Shown here piece by piece: positions 1-7,246 of a DNA stretch of 13,516 bases (positions within the stretch are counted from its first letter, which is position 1; each line of letters begins with the position of its first letter). The stretch is from CAXMQS01 sp036446035. GTDB lineage: Bacteria; Actinomycetota; Acidimicrobiia; Spongiisociales; JAOTWH01. The stretch is from NCBI GenBank assembly GCA_036446035.1, contig JAZFSG010000053.1, positions 1 through 13,516 of the forward strand, given 5' to 3'. The translations under genes and the position numbers were made by a program. The notes under the pieces are model-generated. The model made no database searches. It was not told where the DNA came from and saw only the letters and a list, made by a program, of their open reading frames with translations.

Positions 1-2
1 GC

Positions 3-1421
3 GCCGTCGGCCGTGCCCGCGAACGCAACATCGTCATCCCCACCTTCGCCCAGATGCGTGACCCTGGGCTCATCCCCGACGAGCACGTGGCGGCCCTCAA
101 GGATGTTGGCCTGTGGGATCTCGATCCCCGCAACCTGTTCCGCATCAACTGGCACAACGAGCCCGTCGAGAAGGGCGGCGGCTTCGGTGGAGTCAACTAC
201 GTCGAGCTGCCGCCCGAGATCACGGGCATCGAGGCCAAGATCGTCGTCATCGTTGGCAAGTGGTTCCCGACGGGTGCCCACAAGGTAGGAGCGGCCTTCG
301 CCTGCCTGGTTCCTCCGCTGGTGACCGGCCAGTTCGACCCGACGACCCAAAAGGCGGCATGGCCCTCAACAGGCAACTACTGCCGCGGCGGGGCTTACGA
401 CTCCAACCTCCTTGGCTGCGAGTCGATAGCCATCCTCCCCGAGGGAATGAGCCGCGAGCGGTTCGAGTGGCTGGCCACCGTTGCCGGCGAGGTCATCAAG
501 ACCCCAGGATCGGAGAGCAACGTCAAGGAGATCTTCGACAAGTGCAAGGAGCTCGAGGCCTCCGGCCAGGACATCGCCATCTTCAACCAGTTCGACCAGT
601 TCGGGAACTACCTGTGGCACTACTCGGTCACCGGCCCTGCCATCGAGGAAGCCGTGCGAGCCGCCATGGGGCCGAACGACACATTCCGCGGCATTGCGTC
701 GAATACGGGCTCCGCCGGGACCATCGGCTCTGGCGACTACCTGAAGCAGGTGTTCCCGGGATCGGTCATCACGGCCTCGGAGGCGCTGCAATGCCCGACG
801 ATGCTGTCTAACGGCTACGGCTCCCACCGCATCGAGGGCATCGGCGACAAGCACGTGCCGTGGATTCACAATGTGCGTAACACAGACTTCGTCACCGCCA
901 TCGATGACAACGCCGCCATGTCGCTCATTCGACTGTTCAACGAGCCGGCCGGTCAGGACTATCTCCTGTCGAAGGGCATGGACCAGGCCTTCGTCGAGCA
1001 TCTGCCGCTGTTCGGCATCTCCGGCGTCGCCAACGTCCTGTCTGCCATCAAGACCGCCAAGTGGCTGGGGCTGGGACCGAACGACGTCATGGCGACCATC
1101 GCTACGGATTCGATGGAGCTCTATCACAGCCGCCTTGCCGAGTTGGCCGAGGACGAGGGTCAGTTCGACCAGACCGACGCCGCGGTGGCCTACGAACGTC
1201 ACCTCCTCGGGACCTCGACCGACAACATGGCCGAGCTCGATGAGCCGGGTCGCAAGCGCGTCCACAACCTGAAGTACTTCACCTGGGTGGAGCAGCAGGG
1301 CAAGGAGACCGCGGAGCTGGACGCCCAGTGGGATCCGAGCTTCTGGACCGAAATCCAGGCCTCGGTCGGGCCCATCGATGAGATGATCGTTGCCTTCAAC
1401 GAGCAGGTTGCAACTGGCTAA
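3..1421 (+). CDS. PLP-dependent fold-type II enzyme, 5'-truncated by the window
   Basis: The frame is open from the left edge (first full codon at 3, reading AVGRARERNIVIPTFAQM), so the ATG at 54 is probably internal and the true start lies outside. The protein resembles the tryptophan synthase beta/cysteine synthase superfamily, whose members do beta-replacement or elimination on amino acids using pyridoxal phosphate. A TrpB-like PTGAHK motif puts the likely PLP lysine at codon 282-284. A Ser/Thr-Gly-Asn segment (STGNYCRGGAY, about 369-401) fits the substrate-carboxylate loop, and a glycine-rich SNTGSAGTIGSG stretch (about 699-734) fits the cofactor phosphate site. At 472 residues or more it is far longer than an O-acetylserine sulfhydrylase (about 310). 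Roughly the last 100 residues form an extension with a HNLKYFTWVEQQG segment. Databases usually call such proteins 'pyridoxal-phosphate dependent enzyme'. I cannot name the substrate. The stop is TAA. Confidence 0.88.
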   Translation, partial: AVGRARERNIVIPTFAQMRDPGLIPDEHVAALKDVGLWDLDPRNLFRINWHNEPVEKGGGFGGVNYVELPPEITGIEAKIVVIVGKWFPTGAHKVGAAFACLVPPLVTGQFDPTTQKAAWPSTGNYCRGGAYDSNLLGCESIAILPEGMSRERFEWLATVAGEVIKTPGSESNVKEIFDKCKELEASGQDIAIFNQFDQFGNYLWHYSVTGPAIEEAVRAAMGPNDTFRGIASNTGSAGTIGSGDYLKQVFPGSVITASEALQCPTMLSNGYGSHRIEGIGDKHVPWIHNVRNTDFVTAIDDNAAMSLIRLFNEPAGQDYLLSKGMDQAFVEHLPLFGISGVANVLSAIKTAKWLGLGPNDVMATIATDSMELYHSRLAELAEDEGQFDQTDAAVAYERHLLGTSTDNMAELDEPGRKRVHNLKYFTWVEQQGKETAELDAQWDPSFWTEIQASVGPIDEMIVAFNEQVATG

Positions 1422-2004
1422 GCCGTTCCGCATCGAGCCGTCGCCAGGTCCTCCCGCCGAGGCAGCCCTGGCGCTGTGGAACCTGGACGAGGCCCGCCGC
1501 CGGACTCTCGCCTATGTCAGCAGGGCCGACCCCGACACCGGCGAGGTCGATGAGATTGGCGCCGAGGCACTCGATCTGCGTCCGGCGGGGCATCGTCACA
1601 GCGTGGCCACCCTGCTCTATCACATCGCCGTGTTCGAAATGGACTGGCTGTTCACGGACATCCTGGGGCGGCCCGAAGACGGTGAGCGGGTCCTCCCCGG
1701 CATGGACGAGCACCTGCTGCCGTTCTTCCCTTATCCCATCCTGCAGCCTGATCGCGCCTATACGCCAGTGCGCGGCGAGAGCGTCGGGGTGCACCTCGAA
1801 CGGCTGAAGGCGTCCCGAGCGGCCTTCAACGATGTCGTATCGGCCATGAGTCTCGACGAGTTCCGGCAGGATCGGGCCAGCGGCGACCCCGATTCCACAG
1901 TGGCGGCCGAGTGGGTGGTGATGCACTTGTGTCAGCACGAAGCCGAGCATCGTGGCCAGATCTGGGAGGCACGGGTAGCGGCCGAGAAGGAACTTGCCCG
2001 CTAG
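1390..2004 (+). CDS. DinB-like/DUF664-type four-helix metal-site protein
   Basis: Up to 204 residues. Family members are compact helical bundles with a three-histidine metal site; several actinobacterial relatives are thiol-dependent S-transferases, but most have no known reaction. Here His78 in LLYHIAVFEMDWL and His183/His187 in HLCQHEAEHRGQI (an HxxxH pair) form the expected triad, and the spacing suits the DinB fold. The start is uncertain. TTG 1390 is the longest option, and TTG 1408 is another in-frame choice just before the upstream stop; neither has a good ribosome-binding site. In either case the gene overlaps the end of the PLP enzyme by 14-32 bases, so the two are probably co-transcribed. 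The 3' end converges on the HAD gene. Confidence 0.8.
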   Translation: MPSTSRLQLAKPFRIEPSPGPPAEAALALWNLDEARRRTLAYVSRADPDTGEVDEIGAEALDLRPAGHRHSVATLLYHIAVFEMDWLFTDILGRPEDGERVLPGMDEHLLPFFPYPILQPDRAYTPVRGESVGVHLERLKASRAAFNDVVSAMSLDEFRQDRASGDPDSTVAAEWVVMHLCQHEAEHRGQIWEARVAAEKELAR

Positions 2005-2020
2005 GGCCGACAGGCGGCCC
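2004..2020. terminator. Possible short hairpin between convergent genes
   Basis: A perfect 6-bp stem (GGGCCG/CGGCCC) with a five-base loop begins on the last base of the DinB-like stop codon and lies before the HAD gene's stop at 2032. It sits where a bidirectional terminator for two convergent genes would be. No T-run follows on either strand, so intrinsic termination is not demonstrated. Confidence 0.3.
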
Positions 2021-2031
2021 CAGCTACCGCT

Positions 2032-2709
2032 TTAGTCGACTGAAGAGTGCGCCGCGAGGAAGTCGCGAGCGAACTCGCCGACGCTGCCGACGCGAGGCTG
2101 ATGGTCGTTTAACCCAAAGGGATCGACCAGCACGAACACGTCAAGGCCTGCGTTTCTTGCTCCCTGTAGGTCGAAAATGGCCGAGTCGCCGACGTACCAG
2201 CACTCCTCGGGCGCAACGCCAAGAGCCTCGAGGGCGAAGTCGAAGATCCGCGGGTCCGGCTTCGACACCCCAACCCTCGTGGAGTCGATGACGACGTCGA
2301 AGACGTCGCCAAAGCCTGCAGCCGCCAGATCGTTCTCGACATGGCCGTCGGCGTTGGAGACCACTGCCACCGCGAAACCCGCCTCGCGGATGGCCCGGGC
2401 CCCGTCGAGGGCCCCCGGCAAGGGCAGCTGCCACAGGCCTCGGGTCGCACTAAGGGCCTCGACCAGGTCGGCTCGTCGCTCCAGGCCGGCGAAGGCAAGA
2501 AACTCTCCGAGCCACCACTTCCACCAGTCGGTCTTGGCCACGATGTCGGGGTTCGCGGCTACCGCGTCCATGGCCAGGTAGTGAGCGTCCTCGAGGCGTT
2601 CAGTGTCGGGCCGGCCTCCGAGAATCGGCTCGAGGACGTCCCCAAACCGCGTTGGATGGATGGTGACGAGGGTGCCGCCGGCATCGAAGAGGATGGCTTT
2701 GGGGGTCAT
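2032..2709 (-). CDS. HAD-superfamily hydrolase (subfamily IA-like)
   Basis: The 225-residue product reads as a haloacid-dehalogenase-fold hydrolase with its motifs in order. Motif I is FDAGGTLV (nucleophile Asp9), motif II is VVSNADG (Ser118), motif III is SKPDP (Lys150) and motif IV is GDSAIFD (Asp175, Asp180). The region between motifs I and II (about residues 15-95) is a helical cap of C1 type. The position two after the nucleophile is Gly11 rather than the Asp that acts as acid/base in phosphatases, so a phosphatase label would be unsafe; non-phosphatase HADs such as dehalogenases also lack that Asp. I chose the ATG at 2709 because motif I then starts eight residues in, as is normal. An in-frame extension to 2766 adds 19 residues without family features. 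No clear ribosome-binding site precedes the chosen start. Confidence 0.85.
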   Translation of the reverse strand: MTPKAILFDAGGTLVTIHPTRFGDVLEPILGGRPDTERLEDAHYLAMDAVAANPDIVAKTDWWKWWLGEFLAFAGLERRADLVEALSATRGLWQLPLPGALDGARAIREAGFAVAVVSNADGHVENDLAAAGFGDVFDVVIDSTRVGVSKPDPRIFDFALEALGVAPEECWYVGDSAIFDLQGARNAGLDVFVLVDPFGLNDHQPRVGSVGEFARDFLAAHSSVD

Positions 2710-2768
2710 GGTCGAAGAGAGACCATAGGCCGAAAGCGCGAGCTTGCTGACTGGACGTGCCAGCAACT

Positions 2769-3356
2769 TCAGCCGAGAATTCCTCCGACGGGTATCCAGT
2801 TGCTGCCGTTAGCGGGCCACACCTCTTGTGACTCGGCTATGCCGGGCGTATTGGTGTGCCGGAAATGGAACGCGGTGGTAGTCGGCCGAAAGACAGCAGG
2901 GGTGTCGATCCCATCGACGTTCCCCCAGTCGCCGACCAGCAAGCGGTCTCCGGGATCACCGAAGTGGAACCTGACGTCGGCGGCACCAGTGTCGAGCGCG
3001 AATCGGTAGTAGAAGAACCCGGTCGACGGGCGATGTAGGCCGATCTCATCGATTCCGTCGCCGTCCCAGTCACCTACGAGGGGGGTGTCTCCTGGGTTCC
3101 CGAAGACGAAGCTGAAGTCGGCGGCGCCGAGGCCGCCCTCGTTGGCTCCCAGTTCGTTGATGATGTAGAAGCTCTGCTCCGAGGTGCGGTAGATCGAGAC
3201 AGTGTCACACCCATCGCCGTTGAAGTCACCCGCCAGCGGTATGTCGCTGGGATCGCCGAAGAAGAACCTGATATCGGCAACCCCCTGGGTGTTGGCGTTG
3301 CGGAGGTACCAATGAGGAGGGCACGACGTCCCATGTTCGACTCCTTTGTTCGTCAT
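2769..3356 (-). CDS. FG-GAP/VCBS-like repeat protein, probably 5'-truncated
   Basis: The in-frame reading from ATG 3356 gives 195 residues that are almost entirely three copies of an about 45-residue beta-propeller-like repeat (residues 29-70, 80-120 and 127-172). Each carries an F(F/V/H)FG(D/N)PxD core. Copies one and two carry a calcium-type loop, DFNGDGCD (44-51) and DWDGDGID (96-103). Copy three is altered to DWGNVDGID. In complete relatives such repeats sit in secreted or surface proteins behind a signal peptide. Here there is no signal peptide and the start at 3356 has no visible ribosome-binding site. The only good site (3341-3347) points to ATG 3334 in another frame. The gene may be a remnant. 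The C-terminus (WPANGSNWIPVGGILG) looks like a natural end. Confidence 0.55.
   Translation of the reverse strand: MTNKGVEHGTSCPPHWYLRNANTQGVADIRFFFGDPSDIPLAGDFNGDGCDTVSIYRTSEQSFYIINELGANEGGLGAADFSFVFGNPGDTPLVGDWDGDGIDEIGLHRPSTGFFYYRFALDTGAADVRFHFGDPGDRLLVGDWGNVDGIDTPAVFRPTTTAFHFRHTNTPGIAESQEVWPANGSNWIPVGGILG
3341..3347 (-). promoter_or_regulatory. Strong ribosome-binding site pointing to an out-of-frame ATG
   Basis: On the minus strand AAAGGAG is followed after six bases (TCGAAC) by ATG at 3334. This is the best Shine-Dalgarno arrangement seen on the minus strand in the window. The frame it opens (MGRRALLIGTS...) starts like a basic-hydrophobic signal peptide but does not encode the repeats. 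It is therefore probably the original start site of the repeat protein, now separated from its frame. Confidence 0.5.
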
Positions 3357-3407
3357 AGATAAGACGTAGCCGAAGTCCAGGATTCGACGGTTGTACGCTC
3401 GTTCGCG

Positions 3408-4034
3408 ATGACCTACGACGTTGCGGTACAGCTGATCGGATACGTGGGCTCGGCCCTGGTCATTGCCTCGCTGGCTCAGAAGTCCATCCTGCGGCTGCGG
3501 CTCATCGGTCTGGCAGGATCTGCGGTCTTCTTCGTCTACAGCATCCTCATCGGCGCCTACCCGATCGCGGTTGTCAATGTCATCGCCGCCGGTCTCCATC
3601 TCTACTACCTCGCCAAGCTCACCAGACGGCCCCAGGATGTCTTCTCGACGCTGCGGGTGTATCCCGAGTCGCGCTACCTGGATCGCTTTCTGGAGTTCCA
3701 TGGCGACGACATCGCTCGCTTCCAACCGGAGTTCCACTACGCGCCGCAAGAGGGTCAGTTCGCCGTGTTCATCCTCAGGGACATGGTGCCGGCCGGTCTG
3801 TTGGTCTGTGCTGGGGACAGCTCGGACCGTGTGGAGGTCCGGCTCGATTACGCCATCCCGCAATACCGCGACCTCAAGCTGGGCCGCTTCGTGTTCTCGG
3901 AGGCCTCGGGTGTGTTCGATAGCGAGATGCGTATTTGGGCCAGGGCGACAACCGAAGAACACGCTCAATATCTGCGGCGCATGGGCTTCGAGAAGACAGA
4001 GGGCGATCGTTACTCCCTCCAACGACCGACCTGA
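3408..4034 (+). CDS. YgjV-like three-helix membrane protein with C-terminal GNAT-like domain
   Basis: 208 residues in two parts. Residues about 6-24, 32-50 and 51-68 are hydrophobic segments with basic residues between the first two (QKSILRLRL), which fits the small YgjV-type inner-membrane family. Residues about 80-208 are soluble. They contain IPQYRDLKLGRFVF (150-163), placed like the acyl-CoA loop of GNAT acetyltransferases, and HAQYLRRMGFEK (185-196), a typical GNAT C-terminal helix-strand. FILRDMVPAGLLV (121-133) would be the central strands. The loop lacks the full R/QxxGxG/A signature, so catalytic activity is uncertain. The gene starts at ATG 3408 with no recognisable ribosome-binding site, only 51 bases from the divergent repeat gene. 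serA follows 22 bases after its stop, so it may be the first gene of that operon. The function is unknown. Confidence 0.72.
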   Translation: MTYDVAVQLIGYVGSALVIASLAQKSILRLRLIGLAGSAVFFVYSILIGAYPIAVVNVIAAGLHLYYLAKLTRRPQDVFSTLRVYPESRYLDRFLEFHGDDIARFQPEFHYAPQEGQFAVFILRDMVPAGLLVCAGDSSDRVEVRLDYAIPQYRDLKLGRFVFSEASGVFDSEMRIWARATTEEHAQYLRRMGFEKTEGDRYSLQRPT

Positions 4035-4056
4035 GAGGCATCGGTAGGCTCGGGCC

Positions 4057-5007
4057 GTGAGACTTCTGTTCGCCGACAAATACCCGCCATCTCATATCGA
4101 GCTACTCGAAGCGGCCGGTCACGAATGCGACGTCCAACCCTCCCTCGCGGACCTGGGTACCGCGCTCTTCGGCGTCGAGGGACTCGTGGTCCGCAGCACC
4201 CGGATCACCGAGCAGACCCTGGAGTCGGCAGATTCGCTGCAACTCATCATCAGGGCGGGTTCGGGGACCAACACCATCGCCGTCAAAGCCGCGACCGAAA
4301 AGGGCATTCAGGTGTCGAACGTTCCGGGACGCAATGCCATCGCCGTTGCCGAATTGGCGATGGGTCTGATCATCGCCATCGATCGCAACGTCCCGGACAA
4401 CGTCTCCGAGTTGCGAGCAGGTAGGTGGGATAAGGCCAGGTTCTCCGCGGCGCGGGGCATCTGGGGAAGGAAGTTGGGGATCGTCGGCATGGGCAACATC
4501 GGTCTCGCCCTGGCCCATCGGGCGGGGGCATTCGGCATGGAGGTCTACGGAGTGGCCAAGGAGCGCTCGGCGGCGGCCGTCTCCCGCATCGCTGATGCGG
4601 GCATCAACCTGGCTGCGGATCTCGACACCATGCTTGCCACTTGCGATGTCGTCTCCGTTCACACCCCTTACTCGGGTGACGTGCTCGTTGACGCCGAGTT
4701 CCTCGGGCACATGCAACCCGGATCTATCTTCATCAACACGTCTCGGGGAGAGCTTGTTGACGAGGACGCCCTCATCGCGGCGATGGAGGCCAAAGACATC
4801 AGGGCGGGCCTCGACCTCTACCGAGATGAGCCTGCCGAATCCTCGGGGCCCTTCCACTCCAAGCTGGCGTCCCATCCCAACGTCTATGGCACCCATCACA
4901 TCGGTGCCAGCACTGCCCAGGCCCAAACCGCTGTCGCCGACGAAGTCATTGCCATCATCGAGGCGTTCGGCAGGGGCGAGGCCCGCAATGTCGTTGAGGT
5001 GACCTGA
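4057..5007 (+). CDS. serA: D-3-phosphoglycerate dehydrogenase, short form without ACT domain
   Basis: The 316-residue product would oxidise 3-phosphoglycerate to 3-phosphohydroxypyruvate, the first step of serine synthesis, in the cytoplasm. The D-2-hydroxyacid dehydrogenase layout is clear: dinucleotide loop GMGNIG (144-149), NTSRGELVDE with catalytic Arg230, DLYRDEP with Glu258, and THHIGAST with catalytic His281. There is no ACT or ASB regulatory domain, so serine feedback through those domains is not expected. Two deviations are visible. The Pro usually before the catalytic His is His280. The segment after the second Rossmann strand reads VYGVAKERS, without the Asp that normally selects NAD. 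The start is GTG 4057, chosen because the protein then begins MRLLFADKYP in family style; its ribosome-binding site is weak. The stop shares one base with serC's ATG, and serC next door strongly supports the assignment over other hydroxyacid dehydrogenases. Confidence 0.88.
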   Translation: MRLLFADKYPPSHIELLEAAGHECDVQPSLADLGTALFGVEGLVVRSTRITEQTLESADSLQLIIRAGSGTNTIAVKAATEKGIQVSNVPGRNAIAVAELAMGLIIAIDRNVPDNVSELRAGRWDKARFSAARGIWGRKLGIVGMGNIGLALAHRAGAFGMEVYGVAKERSAAAVSRIADAGINLAADLDTMLATCDVVSVHTPYSGDVLVDAEFLGHMQPGSIFINTSRGELVDEDALIAAMEAKDIRAGLDLYRDEPAESSGPFHSKLASHPNVYGTHHIGASTAQAQTAVADEVIAIIEAFGRGEARNVVEVT

Positions 5008-6089
5008 TGGCTCGTATCCACAACTTCAGTGCGGGTCCGTGCACGCTGCCGCTGTCGGTCCTCGAGGGGGCCGGCGCCGAGCTAGTCGACTACCAGGGCA
5101 ACGGCATGTCGATCATGGAGATGAGCCACCGCTCCGCGCCGTACGAAGCCGTTCAGGACCGATGTCTGGCGCTCGCCGCCGAACTGTTCGGCGTGCCAGA
5201 TGACTTCGAGACGCTGATACTGCAGGGCGGAGCAACGCTTCAGTTCTCGATGGCGCCGATGAATCTCATGGTCGAGGGCAGGCCCGCCGGATATGTCGAC
5301 AGCGGTGAGTGGGCTTCCAGGGCGCTGGCGGATGCTGCCTACTACGGCGACGCCTACGCCGCCTGGTCGGGCCAAGAAGACGGCTATCGGTCGATGCCCC
5401 AAGCCGGCGACCTGGCCATGAGAGACGGCACCCGGTATCTCCACGTCACCTCCAACGAGACCATCGGCGGCATCCGAATGACCCGGTGGCCCGACGTCGG
5501 CATTCCCTTGGTCGGCGATATGTCGTCTGACTATCTGAGTCGCAGGATCCCGTGGGATCTCTTCGACCTGGTCTATGGCGGTGCCCAGAAGAACCTAGGA
5601 CCGGCAGGCGCCACGCTGATCTTCATTCGGCGGGACCTGCTCGACAGCACCAATGCCGACATCGGGGCCTACCTGCGCTACTCCTCGCACGCCTCCAAGG
5701 CGTCGATGTACAACACGCCGCCCGTGTTCGCCGTCTACATGATGGGCAAGGTGCTCGAATGGATGAAGGCCGAGGGTGGTATTGACGAGATGGAACGGCG
5801 CGCTGTCGCTCGGTCCGCACTTGTCTATGCCGCCATCGACGCCGCCGATGGCTTCTTCAGGTCGCCCGTCGCTGTCGATGACAGGTCGCACATGAACGTC
5901 GTGTTCCGGCTGTCGTCGTCAGAGCTCGAGGCTGAGTTCGTGCGTCAGGCCACCCAATCAGGCCTATCCGGACTCAAGGGTCACCGGTCGGTCGGGGGGA
6001 TTAGGGCCAGCCTCTACAACGCCATGACGCTGGACGGCGTCGGGACGCTGGTCGACTTCATGGCAGCCTTCGCTTCGGAGCACGAGTGA
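5007..6089 (+). CDS. serC: Phosphoserine aminotransferase
   Basis: 360 residues of a class V PLP-dependent aminotransferase that converts 3-phosphohydroxypyruvate and glutamate to O-phosphoserine and 2-oxoglutarate. Family marks include the N-terminal NFSAGPCTLP, MSHRSAPY (39-46, with the His-Arg pair used for substrate phosphate), TSNETIGG (148-155), the cofactor Asp171 in GDMSSD, the Schiff-base Lys195 in YGGAQKNLGPAG, and KGHRSVGGIRASLYNA near the end. Length matches the family. ATG 5007 overlaps the serA stop by one base (TGATG) and has a GAGGTGA ribosome-binding site at 4996-5002, which points to translational coupling. Nothing looks damaged. Confidence 0.95.
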   Translation: MARIHNFSAGPCTLPLSVLEGAGAELVDYQGNGMSIMEMSHRSAPYEAVQDRCLALAAELFGVPDDFETLILQGGATLQFSMAPMNLMVEGRPAGYVDSGEWASRALADAAYYGDAYAAWSGQEDGYRSMPQAGDLAMRDGTRYLHVTSNETIGGIRMTRWPDVGIPLVGDMSSDYLSRRIPWDLFDLVYGGAQKNLGPAGATLIFIRRDLLDSTNADIGAYLRYSSHASKASMYNTPPVFAVYMMGKVLEWMKAEGGIDEMERRAVARSALVYAAIDAADGFFRSPVAVDDRSHMNVVFRLSSSELEAEFVRQATQSGLSGLKGHRSVGGIRASLYNAMTLDGVGTLVDFMAAFASEHE

Positions 6090-7246
6090 CGCCGCTGCTG
6101 CAGCCCTTCACCGGCTTCGTCCCTGAGTCCTCGTACGCCCATCGAGTCGTCGGCCCTCCGATCGCCCTGCTGTCGCCCGACCAGCGAAAAGCGGCTCGAC
6201 TGGACCCGCTGAGCTTTCGCCACGTCATCGGGCGCGGCGCCGGGACGTCTAAGGAAGAGGCGAATGAGTGGCTACGCACTTGTGTCGACACCGGTGTGTT
6301 GCATGCGGTTGGTCCCGCCGTTTTCGTGTATCGCCTGGCCAAGGAGGACTTCGTGGCCACCGGGCTCGTCGTGGACGTGTCTATCCCTGCCTACGAATCG
6401 GGGCTGATCAAGCGCCATGAGAAGACGATCAGCCGGACCGAGGAGAAGATGGCGTCGTACATGCAGGACATGCGCATGATCGGCAACCCGGTGGCTCTCG
6501 CCCATCGGCCGGACCCCAAGGTGGACGGCGTCATCGACGCCTACACCAGGAGAGAGCCGGCAGTCAGCTTCGTTGCCGCAGACGGCTGGGCCCATTCCCT
6601 GTGGCCGGTCGAGGGCGACGAGGCGTGGGAGCTGTGTGCCCTCTTCAACGACGCGCTCTACATCACAGACGGACATCACCGTTTCGCGGCAGCAGCTCTC
6701 GTGGCAAGACGCGAGGGCATCCCTGATCTTCACATACCCGGTGCCCTGTTCTCGTCGACTGAGTTGCGCCTGCGGGCGTTCGCCCGTTGCATCGTCGACC
6801 CTGAAGCCAACCTGGGCGCGGCGCTGGAGCGCATCGGAGCCGAGCACGAGCTGGTGGAAGTCAGCGATGTCGAGGCCCGGCCAACCGGCCGGGCCGAGTT
6901 CGGAGTGAAGGTGGCAGGGAAGGCCTTTCGACTCCGGGTCGATCACGGCCGGATTCCCGATGACCTTTACGGCTCGCTCGACGTCAACCTGCTCCAGGAT
7001 CTCATCCTGGGCCCTGTGTTCGATGTCACCGATCCCAGAGAAGATCCACGGCTGCACTTCGTAGCCGACACCCCCGCCGGCGGATCGCACGTTCCCTGCG
7101 AGGCCTGGTTCTTGCCGTTCCCCGCTTCCGTCGCCGATGTGATGGCCGTTGCCGACGCCGGCCTGACGATGCCGCCGAAGTCCACTTGGTTCGCTCCGAA
7201 GCTCCCGAGCGGGCTCGTAGTGCAGATGCTGGACGAGATGACATGA
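6086..7246 (+). CDS. DUF1015 family protein, possible serine/phosphoserine-handling enzyme
   Basis: 386 residues with DUF1015 hallmarks: IKRHEKTISRTEEK (109-122), the DGHHRF motif (195-200), FSSTELRLRAFAR, and the C-terminal MPPKSTWFAPKLPSGLV. The GHHR box resembles the nucleotide-binding box of the ParB/sulfiredoxin-like fold, which also contains the archaeal free-serine kinase SerK. From memory, DUF1015 genes often lie beside serA and serC in bacteria. Here the gene starts with GTG 6086 inside the serC stop (GTGA overlap), with GGAG at 6077-6080. I infer a role in serine or phosphoserine metabolism, possibly ATP- or ADP-dependent phosphorylation of serine or the reverse. The sequence does not prove this. 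The next gene's ATG overlaps its stop by four bases. Confidence 0.85.
   Translation: MTPLLQPFTGFVPESSYAHRVVGPPIALLSPDQRKAARLDPLSFRHVIGRGAGTSKEEANEWLRTCVDTGVLHAVGPAVFVYRLAKEDFVATGLVVDVSIPAYESGLIKRHEKTISRTEEKMASYMQDMRMIGNPVALAHRPDPKVDGVIDAYTRREPAVSFVAADGWAHSLWPVEGDEAWELCALFNDALYITDGHHRFAAAALVARREGIPDLHIPGALFSSTELRLRAFARCIVDPEANLGAALERIGAEHELVEVSDVEARPTGRAEFGVKVAGKAFRLRVDHGRIPDDLYGSLDVNLLQDLILGPVFDVTDPREDPRLHFVADTPAGGSHVPCEAWFLPFPASVADVMAVADAGLTMPPKSTWFAPKLPSGLVVQMLDEMT

Noticed and set aside
366..1433. A 355-codon open frame on the minus strand opposite the PLP enzyme
   Set aside because: It is antisense to a protein with clear family motifs; long antisense frames are expected at this GC content, and its translation shows no recognisable domain.
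3357..4079. Minus-strand extension of the repeat protein's frame to 436 residues
   Set aside because: This part lies opposite the YgjV/GNAT-like gene and the serA start, and its translation is low-complexity without repeats or a signal peptide.
7186..7242. In-frame GTG start at 7186 for the 8-oxoguanine deaminase
   Set aside because: It overlaps the conserved C-terminus of the DUF1015 protein, and the ATG at 7243 gives the normal N-terminus with an ATGA overlap.
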